DNA of 64,000 nt, taken from an uncultured Roseiflexaceae bacterium (GTDB lineage Bacteria > Chloroflexota > Chloroflexia > Chloroflexales > Roseiflexaceae). Location: the NCBI GenBank assembly GCA_937988885.1, contig CALKHR010000080.1:176017-240016 (forward strand). Reading direction: 5' to 3'. The notes beneath the pieces were generated by a model that saw only the letters and a program-made list of their open reading frames with translations, ran no database searches and had not been told where the DNA came from. The position numbers and the translations under genes are program-made. Shown piece by piece: positions 51,104 through 60,356 of this stretch (position 1 is the first letter of the stretch; each line of letters begins with the position of its first letter).

Positions 51104-51676
51104 TTAGTGTACCATATTTTCGGCGTTGTCCCGCATTATCACCACGTTCTGTTCGTTGTTTGCGGGCTGCGCGTTCGACTCGAATGTGTGGATCAGGCCG
51201 TGCCACGGTGGGCGATGCAGCCAACTTTCGGCGTAGCGCCCGCCTGTGTAGCGGTCGATCACGCTGCGCCAGAAGCCGAGCGCTGGCACGTTGCAGGAGT
51301 GTGTGATGATCTCCCACTTGCCTGGGTATCGATCGAACAGTGTGGTGGCGACTCGGCGCCCCAAGCCGCAATCGCGGAAACGGCGCATAATGAAGAGATC
51401 CGAGATAGTGTGCCCGTTGGAGATTCGATCGGTATACCGATGCTGATCCATTAACACAAAACCGGCTAGACAAGAGTTCGCATAGATCAACAAACAACGG
51501 TCGTTGGAATCGTCGAGGTCTTGCTCAAAATAGGGGTGTCGGAAGTAGCCACAATCATCAACCTGAAAAGATTCGATTTCGCTGAGATCGTATTGATAAA
51601 ACTGAAGCAGTTGGACGAGTGCCGGTTGACCCGAAGTAACGGAGTGCAATGTGATTTGCATAGTCGTCTCGCTCAT
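51104..51676 (-). CDS. GNAT family N-acetyltransferase
   Basis: The 190-residue protein shows the GNAT fold, with the acetyl-CoA pyrophosphate-binding motif RRFRDCGLGRRVA (motif A) after a central beta strand (TISDLFIM) and a later segment, NVPALGFWRSVI, typical of motif B. It acetylates an amino group on a small molecule or protein; the substrate is unknown. The C-terminal 20 residues are hydrophilic and unassigned. It is transcribed divergently from the PHP gene. Confidence 0.88.
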   Translation of the reverse strand: MSETTMQITLHSVTSGQPALVQLLQFYQYDLSEIESFQVDDCGYFRHPYFEQDLDDSNDRCLLIYANSCLAGFVLMDQHRYTDRISNGHTISDLFIMRRFRDCGLGRRVATTLFDRYPGKWEIITHSCNVPALGFWRSVIDRYTGGRYAESWLHRPPWHGLIHTFESNAQPANNEQNVVIMRDNAENMVH

Positions 51677-51789
51677 TGCTAAGGGCAGGACACCGTGATC
51701 TTCTCAAATGGTATCATATTTGGCAAGCGATTTCCTGCCATGTCGTACCCACTAAGCGCTAGTTTGGTTGTTGTGAAAGGGATATTTGT

Positions 51790-52644
51790 ATGCCTGTCGA
51801 TCTCCAGATTCATACCATTGCGACGCCGCACCACGCCACTTGGGAGCCGCGAGCGCTTGTGCAGGCCGCACTGCAGGCTGGCCTCGATGCGATTGCGGTC
51901 ACGGACCACAACACCACTGCGTGTGTGGAGGCTGCTCAAGCCGCTGGGCGTGAGCATGGGTTACGGGTGATCTCTGGTGTCGAGATCGATAGCGGTTTTC
52001 CGGCGGCAGGGCGGCCTGGTGCACCGTTCAAGTTGTGGCATACGCTGATCTACGGCGCGCCACCCACTGCTCCCGCGCTGCTTGAGTTGTGCGAGACGGT
52101 GTTCGCTCGTAATCAAGCCAACGCGCAAGCGCTGATCGCCGAACTGCGTGGGCGCGGCTTCGTTATCGAAGGTCTTGAAAGCCTCGGGCGGCCTGCCAAT
52201 GTTGCTGATGTTGGTACAACACTTGCTCGACTTAACCAGTTACCTCAGCGCATTCAGGGGGAAGGCGATGAAGAAGCGGGAATGCGCTATATCCTTGAAC
52301 AGGTTCCAGATGGTTATCAGCCAATCAATGTTGAAGAAGTGATCCAAGTAGCACATCGTTTGGGCGGCCTTGCAATATTAGCACATCCTGGCCGATCCAA
52401 GGGTATTTATGCTATTCCTGCGGATGCTGACGATATCGCAGCAATGGCCGCACGAGGGCTCGATGGCATCGAAGTATTTTATCCAACACACACACCTGAA
52501 CAACAAGCGTACTACCGTACGTTGGCCGAGCAGCACGATCTCCTGATCACAGGTGGGTCGGATTCTCACGGGCCACATCACCCGCTGGCGGCTTGGCCAA
52601 CCGAAGCTTGTCAGCGTTTCTTAGCACGCGTAAACACACCATAA
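51790..52644 (+). CDS. PHP-domain phosphoesterase
   Basis: The 284-residue protein has the PHP metal-binding motifs: DLQIHT at the N-terminus (motif I, normally DLHXHT), AVTDHNTT (motif II), a central AHPG motif and GSDSHGPHHP near the C-terminus. This is the architecture of RNase AM/TrpH-like enzymes, which remove 3' phosphates from 3',5'-bisphosphate nucleotides or trim RNA ends. The first motif-I histidine is Gln6 here, which may alter metal binding. An insertion between motifs II and III is usual in this group. The kinase gene starts 12 bases after the stop, so they are probably co-transcribed. Confidence 0.88.
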   Translation: MPVDLQIHTIATPHHATWEPRALVQAALQAGLDAIAVTDHNTTACVEAAQAAGREHGLRVISGVEIDSGFPAAGRPGAPFKLWHTLIYGAPPTAPALLELCETVFARNQANAQALIAELRGRGFVIEGLESLGRPANVADVGTTLARLNQLPQRIQGEGDEEAGMRYILEQVPDGYQPINVEEVIQVAHRLGGLAILAHPGRSKGIYAIPADADDIAAMAARGLDGIEVFYPTHTPEQQAYYRTLAEQHDLLITGGSDSHGPHHPLAAWPTEACQRFLARVNTP

Positions 52645-52656
52645 GGAAAGAGTTGT

Positions 52657-55608
52657 ATGTCGCGCGAACCGATTGCATTGATTATGGAGAGTATATCTGA
52701 GGCAGTTATCGCCTACGATATGCAGCAACATCTTATCTATGCGAACACGGCTTGTGTCGCATTGCTCGGCGTGAATCTCGCCGAACTCCAACATCATGCG
52801 ATCAGCGACTTCATTCACCCTACCGACTGGGTTGCCCATCAACCGATGTTCGATGGCTTGTGGCATGGCGTTGGCTTCGAGAATGTCGAGTTCCGCATTC
52901 TGACGCACGCCCAACAGGAGCGCTGGTGCCTCAGCAGTTGGCGACCGCTCTACGATACCGATCATCGGCAGATCGGCATTTGCGGCACGCTGCGCGATAT
53001 CACCAACCGCAAGCAGACCGAATTGGCCCTGCGTAGCACTGAGGTCCGGCAGCGCTTTATGATGCAGGCTAATGCGCTGCTGGCCTCTACGGCGGATTAT
53101 CGGACGCAACTGCGCGAGATCGCTAAGCTCGCGGTGCCGACCATCGCCGATTGGTGCATCATCGATATGTACGATACCGATGATCAGATGCGTCGGTTCG
53201 TCATTGAATATGACAACAGCGAGCCGATCCCCGAAGGTATAACGCGCGCCTTAGTCACCCCGGTCGATCTCACGCGCGATCAGTTGCACAGCACAACGCT
53301 CCGTAACGGCCAAACCTTTTTTATGCCGCGTATTAGCAAAGAGGCGTTAGCGCAGTTTGCTCACAACGAGCAGCACCTAGCGGCCATGCGCGAGATCGGC
53401 TTTCATGCCCTGATAGCTGTGCCAATGCATACGCACGGCGTCACGTTCGGCGTGATCATGTTTCTTTTGAGCCACTCCGAGCGCTCGTTCACCGAAAGCG
53501 ACCGCATATTGGCCGAGGAGCTTGCCGAACGCACAAGTTTGGTCGTCGATAACCAGTTGCTCCATCAAAAGGCGCAAATGCAACGCGATTGGTTCCAAGG
53601 TGTGCTATCGAGCATCGGCGATGCTGTGGTGGCGATGAATACGCACGGCCAGGTGACGTTCACCAACCCGGTTGCCGAGCGGTTGATCAACAAGAGCCAC
53701 GGCACAGGTAGTACGCAGTTTGAGGATCTGTTTTATATCGTCGATGAAACGACCGGCGATCGGCTTGAGAACATCAGCGCGATAGTGCTGCGCGAGAACC
53801 GCATCCTGAACCTGAACCACGCGCTCCTGGTGCCTCAGAATGACGAACCACTCCCGATCGACATCAGCGCTGCGCCCATCCACAGTAGTAACGGCGAGGA
53901 TATCGGCGTGGTGTTGGTGTTCCGCGATATCAGCACGAGGAGGTTCGCCGAACTGCAATTGGCGCGGCTGAATGCGCAGATCCAATCCCAACGTCAGCGA
54001 CTCGATACGATCATCAGCACGGTGCCCGGTGTGGTGTGGGAGGCGCTCACCACCGATGAGCCGAACGTCCTCCAGGTTTATTTCGTGAGTAACTACGCCG
54101 AAACTTTATTGGGCTATCCCATCGAGGAGTGGTTCAATACGCCGCATTTTTGGCTGAAGATCATGCATCCCGATGATCGTAGACGGGTAGTGATTGAATT
54201 AACCAATATGGTGAAGTCGCGCAAGGGCGGCACCATCGAGTTCCGTTGGCTCACTAAGGATCAACAGATGTTCTGGATCGAGGCGCAATCGGTCGTTATC
54301 TTCGATGAGAACGGCGAACTCATCGGTATGCGCGGCATCTCGATGAATATCACCGCACGTAAGCGGGCCGAGGAGAATCAGCAATTCTTATCGGAAATCA
54401 GCAATATCTTGGCGCTCTCGCTCGATTATGAGGTTACCCTCAAGCAGATCACGAGCCTGATGGTGCCGAAGTTGGCCGATTGGAGCGTCATTCATATTTT
54501 GCGGGATGAGAATACCATACAGCGGCTCGGCTTCATCCATCGCGATCCGAGCCGTGCCACACTGCTGGAATCCACCCCCGAGATTCAGCCGATCAACCTG
54601 CAGCCTCGGTATATGGTCTTGGCGGTGCTGCGCTCCGGTCAAACGGAGTGTTACAACGATGTGAGCGATGAGATGCTCCGCGAAGCCACGTGCGACGAGC
54701 TTCTTTTTCGTATTGCTAAGCAACTTGGCTTCTCCTCGTACATCTGCGTGCCGCTGCGGGTGCGCGACCATGTGCTCGGCGCGCTCACCCTGGCGATCGC
54801 CGATTCGGGGCGGCGCTACGATTCCGTGGATGTCGAACTGGTGGAGGAGATCGCCCGCCGCGCCGCGTTGGCCATTGAGAACGCTCGGCTGTATGAGGAG
54901 GCGCAAGAGGCCATTCAGACACGCGATGTGTTCCTTTCGGTCGCCTCGCACGAGCTCAAGACGCCGCTCACCTCGCTGCTCGGTAACGCGCAACTGATGA
55001 TGCGGCGCGCTCAGCGCGAGCAGAACTTGAACCAACGCGATATGCGCTCGCTGCAGATCATCAACAATCAAGCGCTGCGCTTGAACCGCATGATCTCCGC
55101 CTTGCTCGATCTCTCGCGCCTGCAGATGGGCCAACTCAGCATCGATCTCAAGGAGTTTAATCTTGATGAGTTGTGCCAGCGCACCATTCAGGAGGTGCAA
55201 TCGGCGCTCGATATGCATACCATCCAGTATATGCCGCCCGAGCATCCGATTCTGATCGTTGGTGATGAATTGCGCCTCGAACAGGTGATTCAAAACTTGA
55301 TCCAGAACGCGGTCAAGTACAGCCCGTTGGGTGGCACGATCACCATCGCCCTACAGCAAAGCCTGCACGAGGCCCGCTTGAGCGTCTCGGATCGCGGCAT
55401 TGGCATCCCCAAAGCGTCGCTGCCCCATATTTTCTCGCGCTTCTACCGCGCCTCCAACGCCGATCCGCTGCATATCAGCGGCATGGGTGTGGGCCTTTAC
55501 GTCGTTAAGGAGATCGTTGGGCTGCACAAGGGCCGCATCACGGTCGAGAGTCAGGAGGGTGAGGGCACCACGTTCACGATCTTCTTGCCGCTCGCCGATA
55601 ACGCATAA
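52657..55608 (+). CDS. Cytoplasmic multi-PAS/GAF sensor histidine kinase
   Basis: The 983-residue protein has no membrane segment. In order it carries PAS (about 1-125), GAF (about 135-305), PAS (about 310-430), PAS with PAC (about 445-575), GAF (about 580-755), HisKA with an intact ASHELKTPL H-box (near residue 766) and an ATPase domain with LIQNAVKYS, SDRGIGI and GMGVGLYVV. It senses soluble signals. GGAAAGAG precedes the ATG by five bases. It lies directly behind the PHP gene, which suggests shared regulation. No response regulator is nearby. Confidence 0.92.
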   Translation: MSREPIALIMESISEAVIAYDMQQHLIYANTACVALLGVNLAELQHHAISDFIHPTDWVAHQPMFDGLWHGVGFENVEFRILTHAQQERWCLSSWRPLYDTDHRQIGICGTLRDITNRKQTELALRSTEVRQRFMMQANALLASTADYRTQLREIAKLAVPTIADWCIIDMYDTDDQMRRFVIEYDNSEPIPEGITRALVTPVDLTRDQLHSTTLRNGQTFFMPRISKEALAQFAHNEQHLAAMREIGFHALIAVPMHTHGVTFGVIMFLLSHSERSFTESDRILAEELAERTSLVVDNQLLHQKAQMQRDWFQGVLSSIGDAVVAMNTHGQVTFTNPVAERLINKSHGTGSTQFEDLFYIVDETTGDRLENISAIVLRENRILNLNHALLVPQNDEPLPIDISAAPIHSSNGEDIGVVLVFRDISTRRFAELQLARLNAQIQSQRQRLDTIISTVPGVVWEALTTDEPNVLQVYFVSNYAETLLGYPIEEWFNTPHFWLKIMHPDDRRRVVIELTNMVKSRKGGTIEFRWLTKDQQMFWIEAQSVVIFDENGELIGMRGISMNITARKRAEENQQFLSEISNILALSLDYEVTLKQITSLMVPKLADWSVIHILRDENTIQRLGFIHRDPSRATLLESTPEIQPINLQPRYMVLAVLRSGQTECYNDVSDEMLREATCDELLFRIAKQLGFSSYICVPLRVRDHVLGALTLAIADSGRRYDSVDVELVEEIARRAALAIENARLYEEAQEAIQTRDVFLSVASHELKTPLTSLLGNAQLMMRRAQREQNLNQRDMRSLQIINNQALRLNRMISALLDLSRLQMGQLSIDLKEFNLDELCQRTIQEVQSALDMHTIQYMPPEHPILIVGDELRLEQVIQNLIQNAVKYSPLGGTITIALQQSLHEARLSVSDRGIGIPKASLPHIFSRFYRASNADPLHISGMGVGLYVVKEIVGLHKGRITVESQEGEGTTFTIFLPLADNA

Positions 55609-55792
55609 GCAGCCCATGTGGTACAATCTCGGTGAAGGCGCAGCCCTCTGCATTGCTCATCGTTTGCCCACAATCCGCGCCGTAACGCAATTCGAAGCGG
55701 GAAGCGCGGCGAGTCGCTGTTCGCCCACGGTTTGATCGCAACTGTCAGGCGCTGAACGGCCACGCCGCCGTGAGGCGCAAGCGAGTGAACGT

Positions 55793-56383
55793 ATGCTTAC
55801 TCAGGCTGTCGAAGATGAGATCCGCGAACTCAGCCTTCGTTATGGCGAGCCGCGTCGCATCCAAACCGTGCTCTCAGGTGGCGTGTTCGATCCCCTCAAT
55901 CGGTCAGATCGCTTCGGCGAGGTCTGCATGGTGGTGCGCCGCACCAACGGGAAACTGATCACCGCCATCAAAACCTTCTACCCCGCTGGCGCGTTTCGCC
56001 TGTTGACGGGCGGCGTCAACCACGGCGAGTCGCTCTTCGAGGCGCTTCAGCGCGAGGTGGCCGAGGAAACCGGCCTCGATGTCGAAGTTCAGCGTTTTTT
56101 GGCGGTCATCGAGTATCAACTTCCTGTGGGACAGGCGGTGTATCATTTCGCCACCTTCGCCTTCCTGCTCGATGAGCGCGGTGGCGAACTGACGGTACAC
56201 GATCCTGGCGAGCGAATCGGCGCGTTCCGCGAAGTGGAGCCTGCCGAACTGTTGGAACTCGCCCAAACCCTCGATACCATCGAATCACGTTTCGATGAGG
56301 AGATCCACGGCGATTGGGCCGATTGGGGACGCTTCCGCGCGGTTGTGCATCAGGCGGTGTATTACGCGCTGCAAGACGAGTGA
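55793..56383 (+). CDS. NUDIX hydrolase
   Basis: The 196-residue protein has a full NUDIX box beginning GGVNHGESL and ending REVAEETGL (about residues 73-96). It lies behind an N-terminal segment of 70 residues and is followed by an acidic tail (FDEEIHGDWADWG). The substrate is unknown; the long N-terminal region differs from MutT. A TACAAT at 55622 is a possible -10, leaving a long leader, and a ribosome-binding site is not obvious. The SDR and ThuA-like genes follow closely on the same strand. Confidence 0.88.
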   Translation: MLTQAVEDEIRELSLRYGEPRRIQTVLSGGVFDPLNRSDRFGEVCMVVRRTNGKLITAIKTFYPAGAFRLLTGGVNHGESLFEALQREVAEETGLDVEVQRFLAVIEYQLPVGQAVYHFATFAFLLDERGGELTVHDPGERIGAFREVEPAELLELAQTLDTIESRFDEEIHGDWADWGRFRAVVHQAVYYALQDE

Positions 56384-56426
56384 TACCGCCCCGCCACGTT
56401 CGCGTGTTCAGAATGGTGGATGACCC

Positions 56427-57158
56427 ATGTCGATCAAACGAACTGTTTGTGTCACCGGCGCGGATCGCGGCCTTGGTCAGGCGCTCGCCGCCGGACTCCT
56501 CGCGCAGGGGTGGCGCGTGTTTGCAGGCCAATACATGCCCGATTGGCCCGAACTCGACGCCCTTCAGCAACAGTACCCCGATACACTCCACATTATTCCA
56601 CTTGATATCGGTTCGCTCGTATCGGTGCAGGGTGCCGCTCGCATCATCGCCGATCAGGTCGAGCATCTCGACGTGCTGATCAACAACGCTGGCGTGAACT
56701 CGCCGAGTATGCTGCGCACCATCCGCGAAGCGCAGGATTACGACGAAATGCATCGGCTGTACGATGTTAACGCGCTCGGCGCGCTGCGCACGGTGGAGGC
56801 GTTGCTGCCGTTGATGGAGCGCGGCGGCCTGAGGCGGCTCTGCTTCGTTTCGTCGGAGGCGGGCAGCATCGGCACTAGCAAGCGCACCTCTTGGTACGGC
56901 TACTGTATGTCGAAGGCGGCGCTGAACATGGGCATACGGCTGATGTTCAACGATTTGCGTCCGGCTGGCTTCACATTCCGCGTGTATCACCCGGGGTGGG
57001 TGCGCTCGTACATGCGGGGCACCAAAAACGAGCAGGCCGAACTCGAACCGGAAGAAGCCGCCGTGCCCGCGTTGGCCTATTTTCTCAATAATCTCTCGGA
57101 AGAAGATGAGGATCGCCTCGTGATGCGCGATTGGCGGGGCCATGAATGGCCCTGGTAG
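56427..57158 (+). CDS. Short-chain dehydrogenase/reductase
   Basis: The 243-residue protein shows the SDR cofactor motif TGADRGLG, the LINNAG structural motif, an active-site Ser in FVSSEAGS and the catalytic YCMSK (YXXXK). All catalytic residues are present. The substrate is not predictable, although the PGWVRSYM segment resembles those of classical SDRs acting on small ketones. It starts 43 bases after the NUDIX gene and ends 29 bases before the ThuA-like start, so the three are probably one transcript. Confidence 0.9.
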   Translation: MSIKRTVCVTGADRGLGQALAAGLLAQGWRVFAGQYMPDWPELDALQQQYPDTLHIIPLDIGSLVSVQGAARIIADQVEHLDVLINNAGVNSPSMLRTIREAQDYDEMHRLYDVNALGALRTVEALLPLMERGGLRRLCFVSSEAGSIGTSKRTSWYGYCMSKAALNMGIRLMFNDLRPAGFTFRVYHPGWVRSYMRGTKNEQAELEPEEAAVPALAYFLNNLSEEDEDRLVMRDWRGHEWPW

Positions 57159-57187
57159 CGCCGACGCGCCAACAAGGAAGCTACACT

Positions 57188-57844
57188 ATGCCCATCCCTA
57201 CCCTGGTGCTGTGCGACGACCATTGGCACCCCGCTGCCACTCCCCGTGCAGGGTTCGCTGCCCTTGGCGAGGATCCCTTTGTGTTCGATGTGATCGAGCA
57301 AGCCAGCGATTGGTCGCCCGAGCGTATGGCCCAATACCCGCTTGTGGTGCTGACCAAATCGAACAACTACTCTCATCAGGATGACAGCCCGTGGGTCGAT
57401 GAAGCCGTGCAACTGGCCTTCCGCGACTATGTGCGGCGCGGCAACGGCCTGCTGGCCGTCCACTCCGGCACGGCGAGCTACCAAGATGCCCATATTCTGC
57501 GGGCGCTGTTGGGTGGCGTGTTCCTTAGCCACCCGCCGCAGTGCCCCGTCACCATTATGCCGAAGCCGGAACACCCACTCTGCGCAGGCGTGCAGCCCTA
57601 CACGCTCACCGACGAGCACTACATGATGGCGTTCGACGCCACCGATGCCGATGTGTTCCTGACCGCGCACTCCGAGCACGGCTCGCAACCAGCGGGGTGG
57701 ACACGCCACGAGGGCGCGGGTCGCGTCGCCGTGCTCACACCGAGCCACAATCTAGAGGGTTGGCTGCATCCGAGCTTCCAAACGCTGCTGCGCAACACCT
57801 TGCACTGGTGCAACGGCGCTACGACTCCAGCACCTCAAACTTAA
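57188..57844 (+). CDS. ThuA-like (trehalose utilisation) protein
   Basis: The 218-residue protein matches the ThuA class I glutamine amidotransferase-like fold: an N-terminal Rossmann-like strand (LVLCDDHWH), the GNGLLAVHSGTASY segment in the position of the nucleophile elbow, and DEHYMMAF. ThuA proteins are linked to disaccharide keto-derivative metabolism, often with Gfo/Idh/MocA enzymes. I start at ATG 57188, seven bases after AAGGAAG. Its last 26 bases overlap the converging FixH-like gene. Confidence 0.82.
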   Translation: MPIPTLVLCDDHWHPAATPRAGFAALGEDPFVFDVIEQASDWSPERMAQYPLVVLTKSNNYSHQDDSPWVDEAVQLAFRDYVRRGNGLLAVHSGTASYQDAHILRALLGGVFLSHPPQCPVTIMPKPEHPLCAGVQPYTLTDEHYMMAFDATDADVFLTAHSEHGSQPAGWTRHEGAGRVAVLTPSHNLEGWLHPSFQTLLRNTLHWCNGATTPAPQT

Positions 57845-58208
57845 ACGTGGCCACTTGCTCGTTGCCGTTCACGCCGATGCGCACATCGAACTCCCAGATG
57901 CCCAGCATCGAGAACGGCCTGCCCTTGACCTCGTAGCGGCCAGGTGCCACCATCGTCGCTGGCATCTCTGGCGAGGCCATACCCATATCGCGCATCACTG
58001 GCGCCACAATCACCTCGGCGTCGCTGATCGGCGAACCGCCCAGATCGTTGATCTCAAACATGATGGTGCGGTCGCCCAGCGCCGCCCGATCCAGCGTCAT
58101 CTGCACTTTATAGCTCTCGGTCTGAGTGGTCTGCACGATGGTGGACGAGCCACACGCAACCAATACCACCAGCAACAGGCTCAGCAACGGAAGCAAAAAC
58201 CGCATCAT
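57819..58208 (-). CDS. YtkA/FixH-like lipoprotein
   Basis: The 129-residue product has a lipoprotein signal ending in LVAC with Cys19, followed by a single beta-sandwich domain of the YtkA/FixH type (about 33-127) with a Met-rich stretch (RDMGMASPEMPATM) that could bind copper. AAGGAG lies three bases before the first ATG. It is the last gene of the cytochrome c/YtkA unit but is separated from the previous gene by a strong hairpin. Its 3' end overlaps the ThuA-like gene by 26 bases. A role in metal handling at the cell surface is inference. Confidence 0.75.
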   Translation of the reverse strand: MMRFLLPLLSLLLVVLVACGSSTIVQTTQTESYKVQMTLDRAALGDRTIMFEINDLGGSPISDAEVIVAPVMRDMGMASPEMPATMVAPGRYEVKGRPFSMLGIWEFDVRIGVNGNEQVATFKFEVLES

Positions 58209-58225
58209 AGACTCCTTGTAATATC

Positions 58226-58255
58226 GTAGGCAGCCGCGTCGATTCGGCTGCCTAC
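58226..58255. terminator. Strong hairpin between YtkA-like genes
   Basis: gtaggcagccg (58226-58236) and cggctgcctac (58245-58255) form a perfect 11-bp stem with an eight-base loop, 17 bases upstream of the lipoprotein start. Without a T-run it may be an attenuator or transcript-stabilising element within the operon. Confidence 0.6.
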
Positions 58256-58336
58256 AGTATTCATCAACTTTGAAGCATTCCAGTTAAACGTACAGCTGCG
58301 AGAGCGTCGGATGCGTCATGTCACCAACACACCAGA

Positions 58337-59758
58337 TCACTCGACCGTTAGCTCAAACGGCAGCGTGATAATCTCGTCGTTATGCCTAAACTGCGCCCAC
58401 AGCAGATAATGGCCCGACTGCGGGAAGGTGTACACAAAGCTGATCTTCGGCCCGAACACCGTGCCAGAAGCCAACACCGGATCGCTCGGCATCATCGCCT
58501 CGGCGGCGTGCACGTGCGCGATCGTCGAGGCGTCGTCGCTCATCGCGATCAAGTGGCCCGCCATGCCCAGCCAACCCTGCAGATCGATCACAGGCTGACC
58601 GTTCTGGCTGAACTCGAACGATAACGTGGTCTGCTTGCCCGCCACCAGGTTCTCCTGCGACGAAGTCAGTGTAATATCCAAACCGTTGATCTGGCGCTGG
58701 CCCAACCCGCCAGGATTCACCTCGGGAGCGGCCACCGAGCCACCCACCTCGAACGTGCGCAACACCAGTTGCGTGCCGCTCGCCTGGCGCTCGATCTCGA
58801 TATACGCCGTGTACGTGCCGGAATACTGCGGCACCAGCACCATCTCGTAGCGGCCCGGCGCCACCCGCGCGGGGTGCACATGCTGGAAGTCAGCGCCACC
58901 GCCACCCACGACGATCAAGTGCATCAGCGCATCGTGGTGCGTGATAATATCCTCAACGGGCAACCCCGTCGAACCATCGCTTAGATCCATCGTCAACGTG
59001 AAAGGCTTCCCCGCCTCCGGCAGAGCAGGAACAGTGGTCAACACCGCGTTCACATGCGGCCTGCCGTAACTCGTCAGGCTGGGATTCGCGATCGCCCGCG
59101 CCTCCTGGACCTGCGCGTTGAACTGCTGAATACCGAACACAATCGCCAACACCACACAGACAACCACGCTCTGCGACAACGTCCAATTCAGCCACTTCGG
59201 CATCGGGCGCTGTGCGCGCTGGAAGCTCAAGCCCGTGATAATGCTGATGATCATCAGCAGCACCAACAGGCTCAGCGAAACGATCAACGCAATGCTCGTC
59301 CCAGAGAAGGGTTGGACCTCGATCGTGAAGGGGACACGCGCCGTACCTTTGCCAAGCGGCCCCTCCACCGTCACCTCAAGATCCCAATCGCCGTCGCGAT
59401 CCACCTCGAACTCGCTGTAGTACAGCATCTTCACATTGGGGATCGTCTTCACTTGTGCGACGGGTTCGGCGGGGAACGACTGCCCACGGGGCGCGGCGCG
59501 GTACGTGATCAGCGCCTCACCGAAATCGAACTGCGGCACCGAGGTCAGATACACCGTCGAAGGCACCACGAACGGCGACTCAACCGTCACGGCCAACTCG
59601 TAGGGGCCAACCGTTTGTGTGAACGTCTGCGTATTCGCCGGGCCGTGGCCGCTGTGCGCCAGCACCTGCGAGGGCAACAGCAACACCACGAGCAACAGCG
59701 GCAACAACCAGTGTGATGGGTGCGCCCATCGGGACACACGAAAAGCAACAGGCTTCAT
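58337..59758 (-). CDS. Membrane protein with two YtkA-like, His-containing modules
   Basis: The 473-residue protein has a signal peptide (about 1-34) and an N-terminal extracytoplasmic beta domain. Two membrane helices follow (about 155-180 and 195-213), then two related extracellular modules. The first contains HHDALMHLIVV and FQHVHP. The second contains GHLIAMSDDAS and IAHVHA, so the pattern appears duplicated. Histidine and Met placement suggests metal binding, most likely copper, but no characterised homologue comes to mind. I start at ATG 59758 because AGGG lies upstream and the signal peptide then has normal length. The gene begins eight bases after the cytochrome c gene. Confidence 0.75.
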   Translation of the reverse strand: MKPVAFRVSRWAHPSHWLLPLLLVVLLLPSQVLAHSGHGPANTQTFTQTVGPYELAVTVESPFVVPSTVYLTSVPQFDFGEALITYRAAPRGQSFPAEPVAQVKTIPNVKMLYYSEFEVDRDGDWDLEVTVEGPLGKGTARVPFTIEVQPFSGTSIALIVSLSLLVLLMIISIITGLSFQRAQRPMPKWLNWTLSQSVVVCVVLAIVFGIQQFNAQVQEARAIANPSLTSYGRPHVNAVLTTVPALPEAGKPFTLTMDLSDGSTGLPVEDIITHHDALMHLIVVGGGGADFQHVHPARVAPGRYEMVLVPQYSGTYTAYIEIERQASGTQLVLRTFEVGGSVAAPEVNPGGLGQRQINGLDITLTSSQENLVAGKQTTLSFEFSQNGQPVIDLQGWLGMAGHLIAMSDDASTIAHVHAAEAMMPSDPVLASGTVFGPKISFVYTFPQSGHYLLWAQFRHNDEIITLPFELTVE

Positions 59759-59766
59759 AATCATCC

Positions 59767-60258
59767 CTATTGGTGCCCAGCCTGCTGGGCAGCCAGAACT
59801 TCGGGAGGCCACGTACTTTTGATGTACGCCAGCACCGCCCAAATATCATCGTCACTCAATACCGCGCCAAACGCGGGCATCGTACTCTTATAGCCGACTG
59901 GCGCTGTCGCCTGCCCACCGAACTTCGTCGTCGCAAACAACGACTCATCGCTATGGTGCCAGGTATGGCCAGAGGGATCGTGCGGTGGCGCGGGCCACGT
60001 GCCATCCGGGCGCGGCTGCTGCCAATCGGGCTGGCCCTCCAAATTCGCGCCGTGACACGAAGCGCAGTGCGATTGGTAGACCACCTGACCGCGCGCCACT
60101 AACTTCACATCCGTCGGATCGGCGGATGTCGTGCGCGAGCGGTTGCCCATCAAATTGAAAACCACCAGCGCAACCATCGCCACAAACACAGCGCCGATCA
60201 CCAAATTTCGTGTCGCTCCTGGCTTGGAGCGCTTACGAGCATGCTTGCTCTGTTTCAT
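59767..60258 (-). CDS. Membrane-anchored class I cytochrome c
   Basis: The 163-residue protein has a basic N-terminus, one uncleaved membrane helix (18-37) and an extracytoplasmic domain with one haem-binding motif, HCASCHG (Cys65, Cys68, His69). Met127 in TMPAFG is the likely sixth ligand. The spacing and the DDDIWAVLAYI helix fit class I cytochromes c that shuttle electrons at the membrane surface. Upstream sequence up to 60558 stays open but lacks a ribosome-binding site and a sensible N-terminus. It is second in a four-gene minus-strand unit, immediately before the two-module YtkA-like gene. Confidence 0.9.
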   Translation of the reverse strand: MKQSKHARKRSKPGATRNLVIGAVFVAMVALVVFNLMGNRSRTTSADPTDVKLVARGQVVYQSHCASCHGANLEGQPDWQQPRPDGTWPAPPHDPSGHTWHHSDESLFATTKFGGQATAPVGYKSTMPAFGAVLSDDDIWAVLAYIKSTWPPEVLAAQQAGHQ

Positions 60259-60356
60259 TATAAATATGCTGCCCTTCTTTTGGATACGAATTTGCTGAGG
60301 AAACGCCAACACGCAACAGACGTATCCCCTAGCCAAACAACACGCGAACCAAAGAA

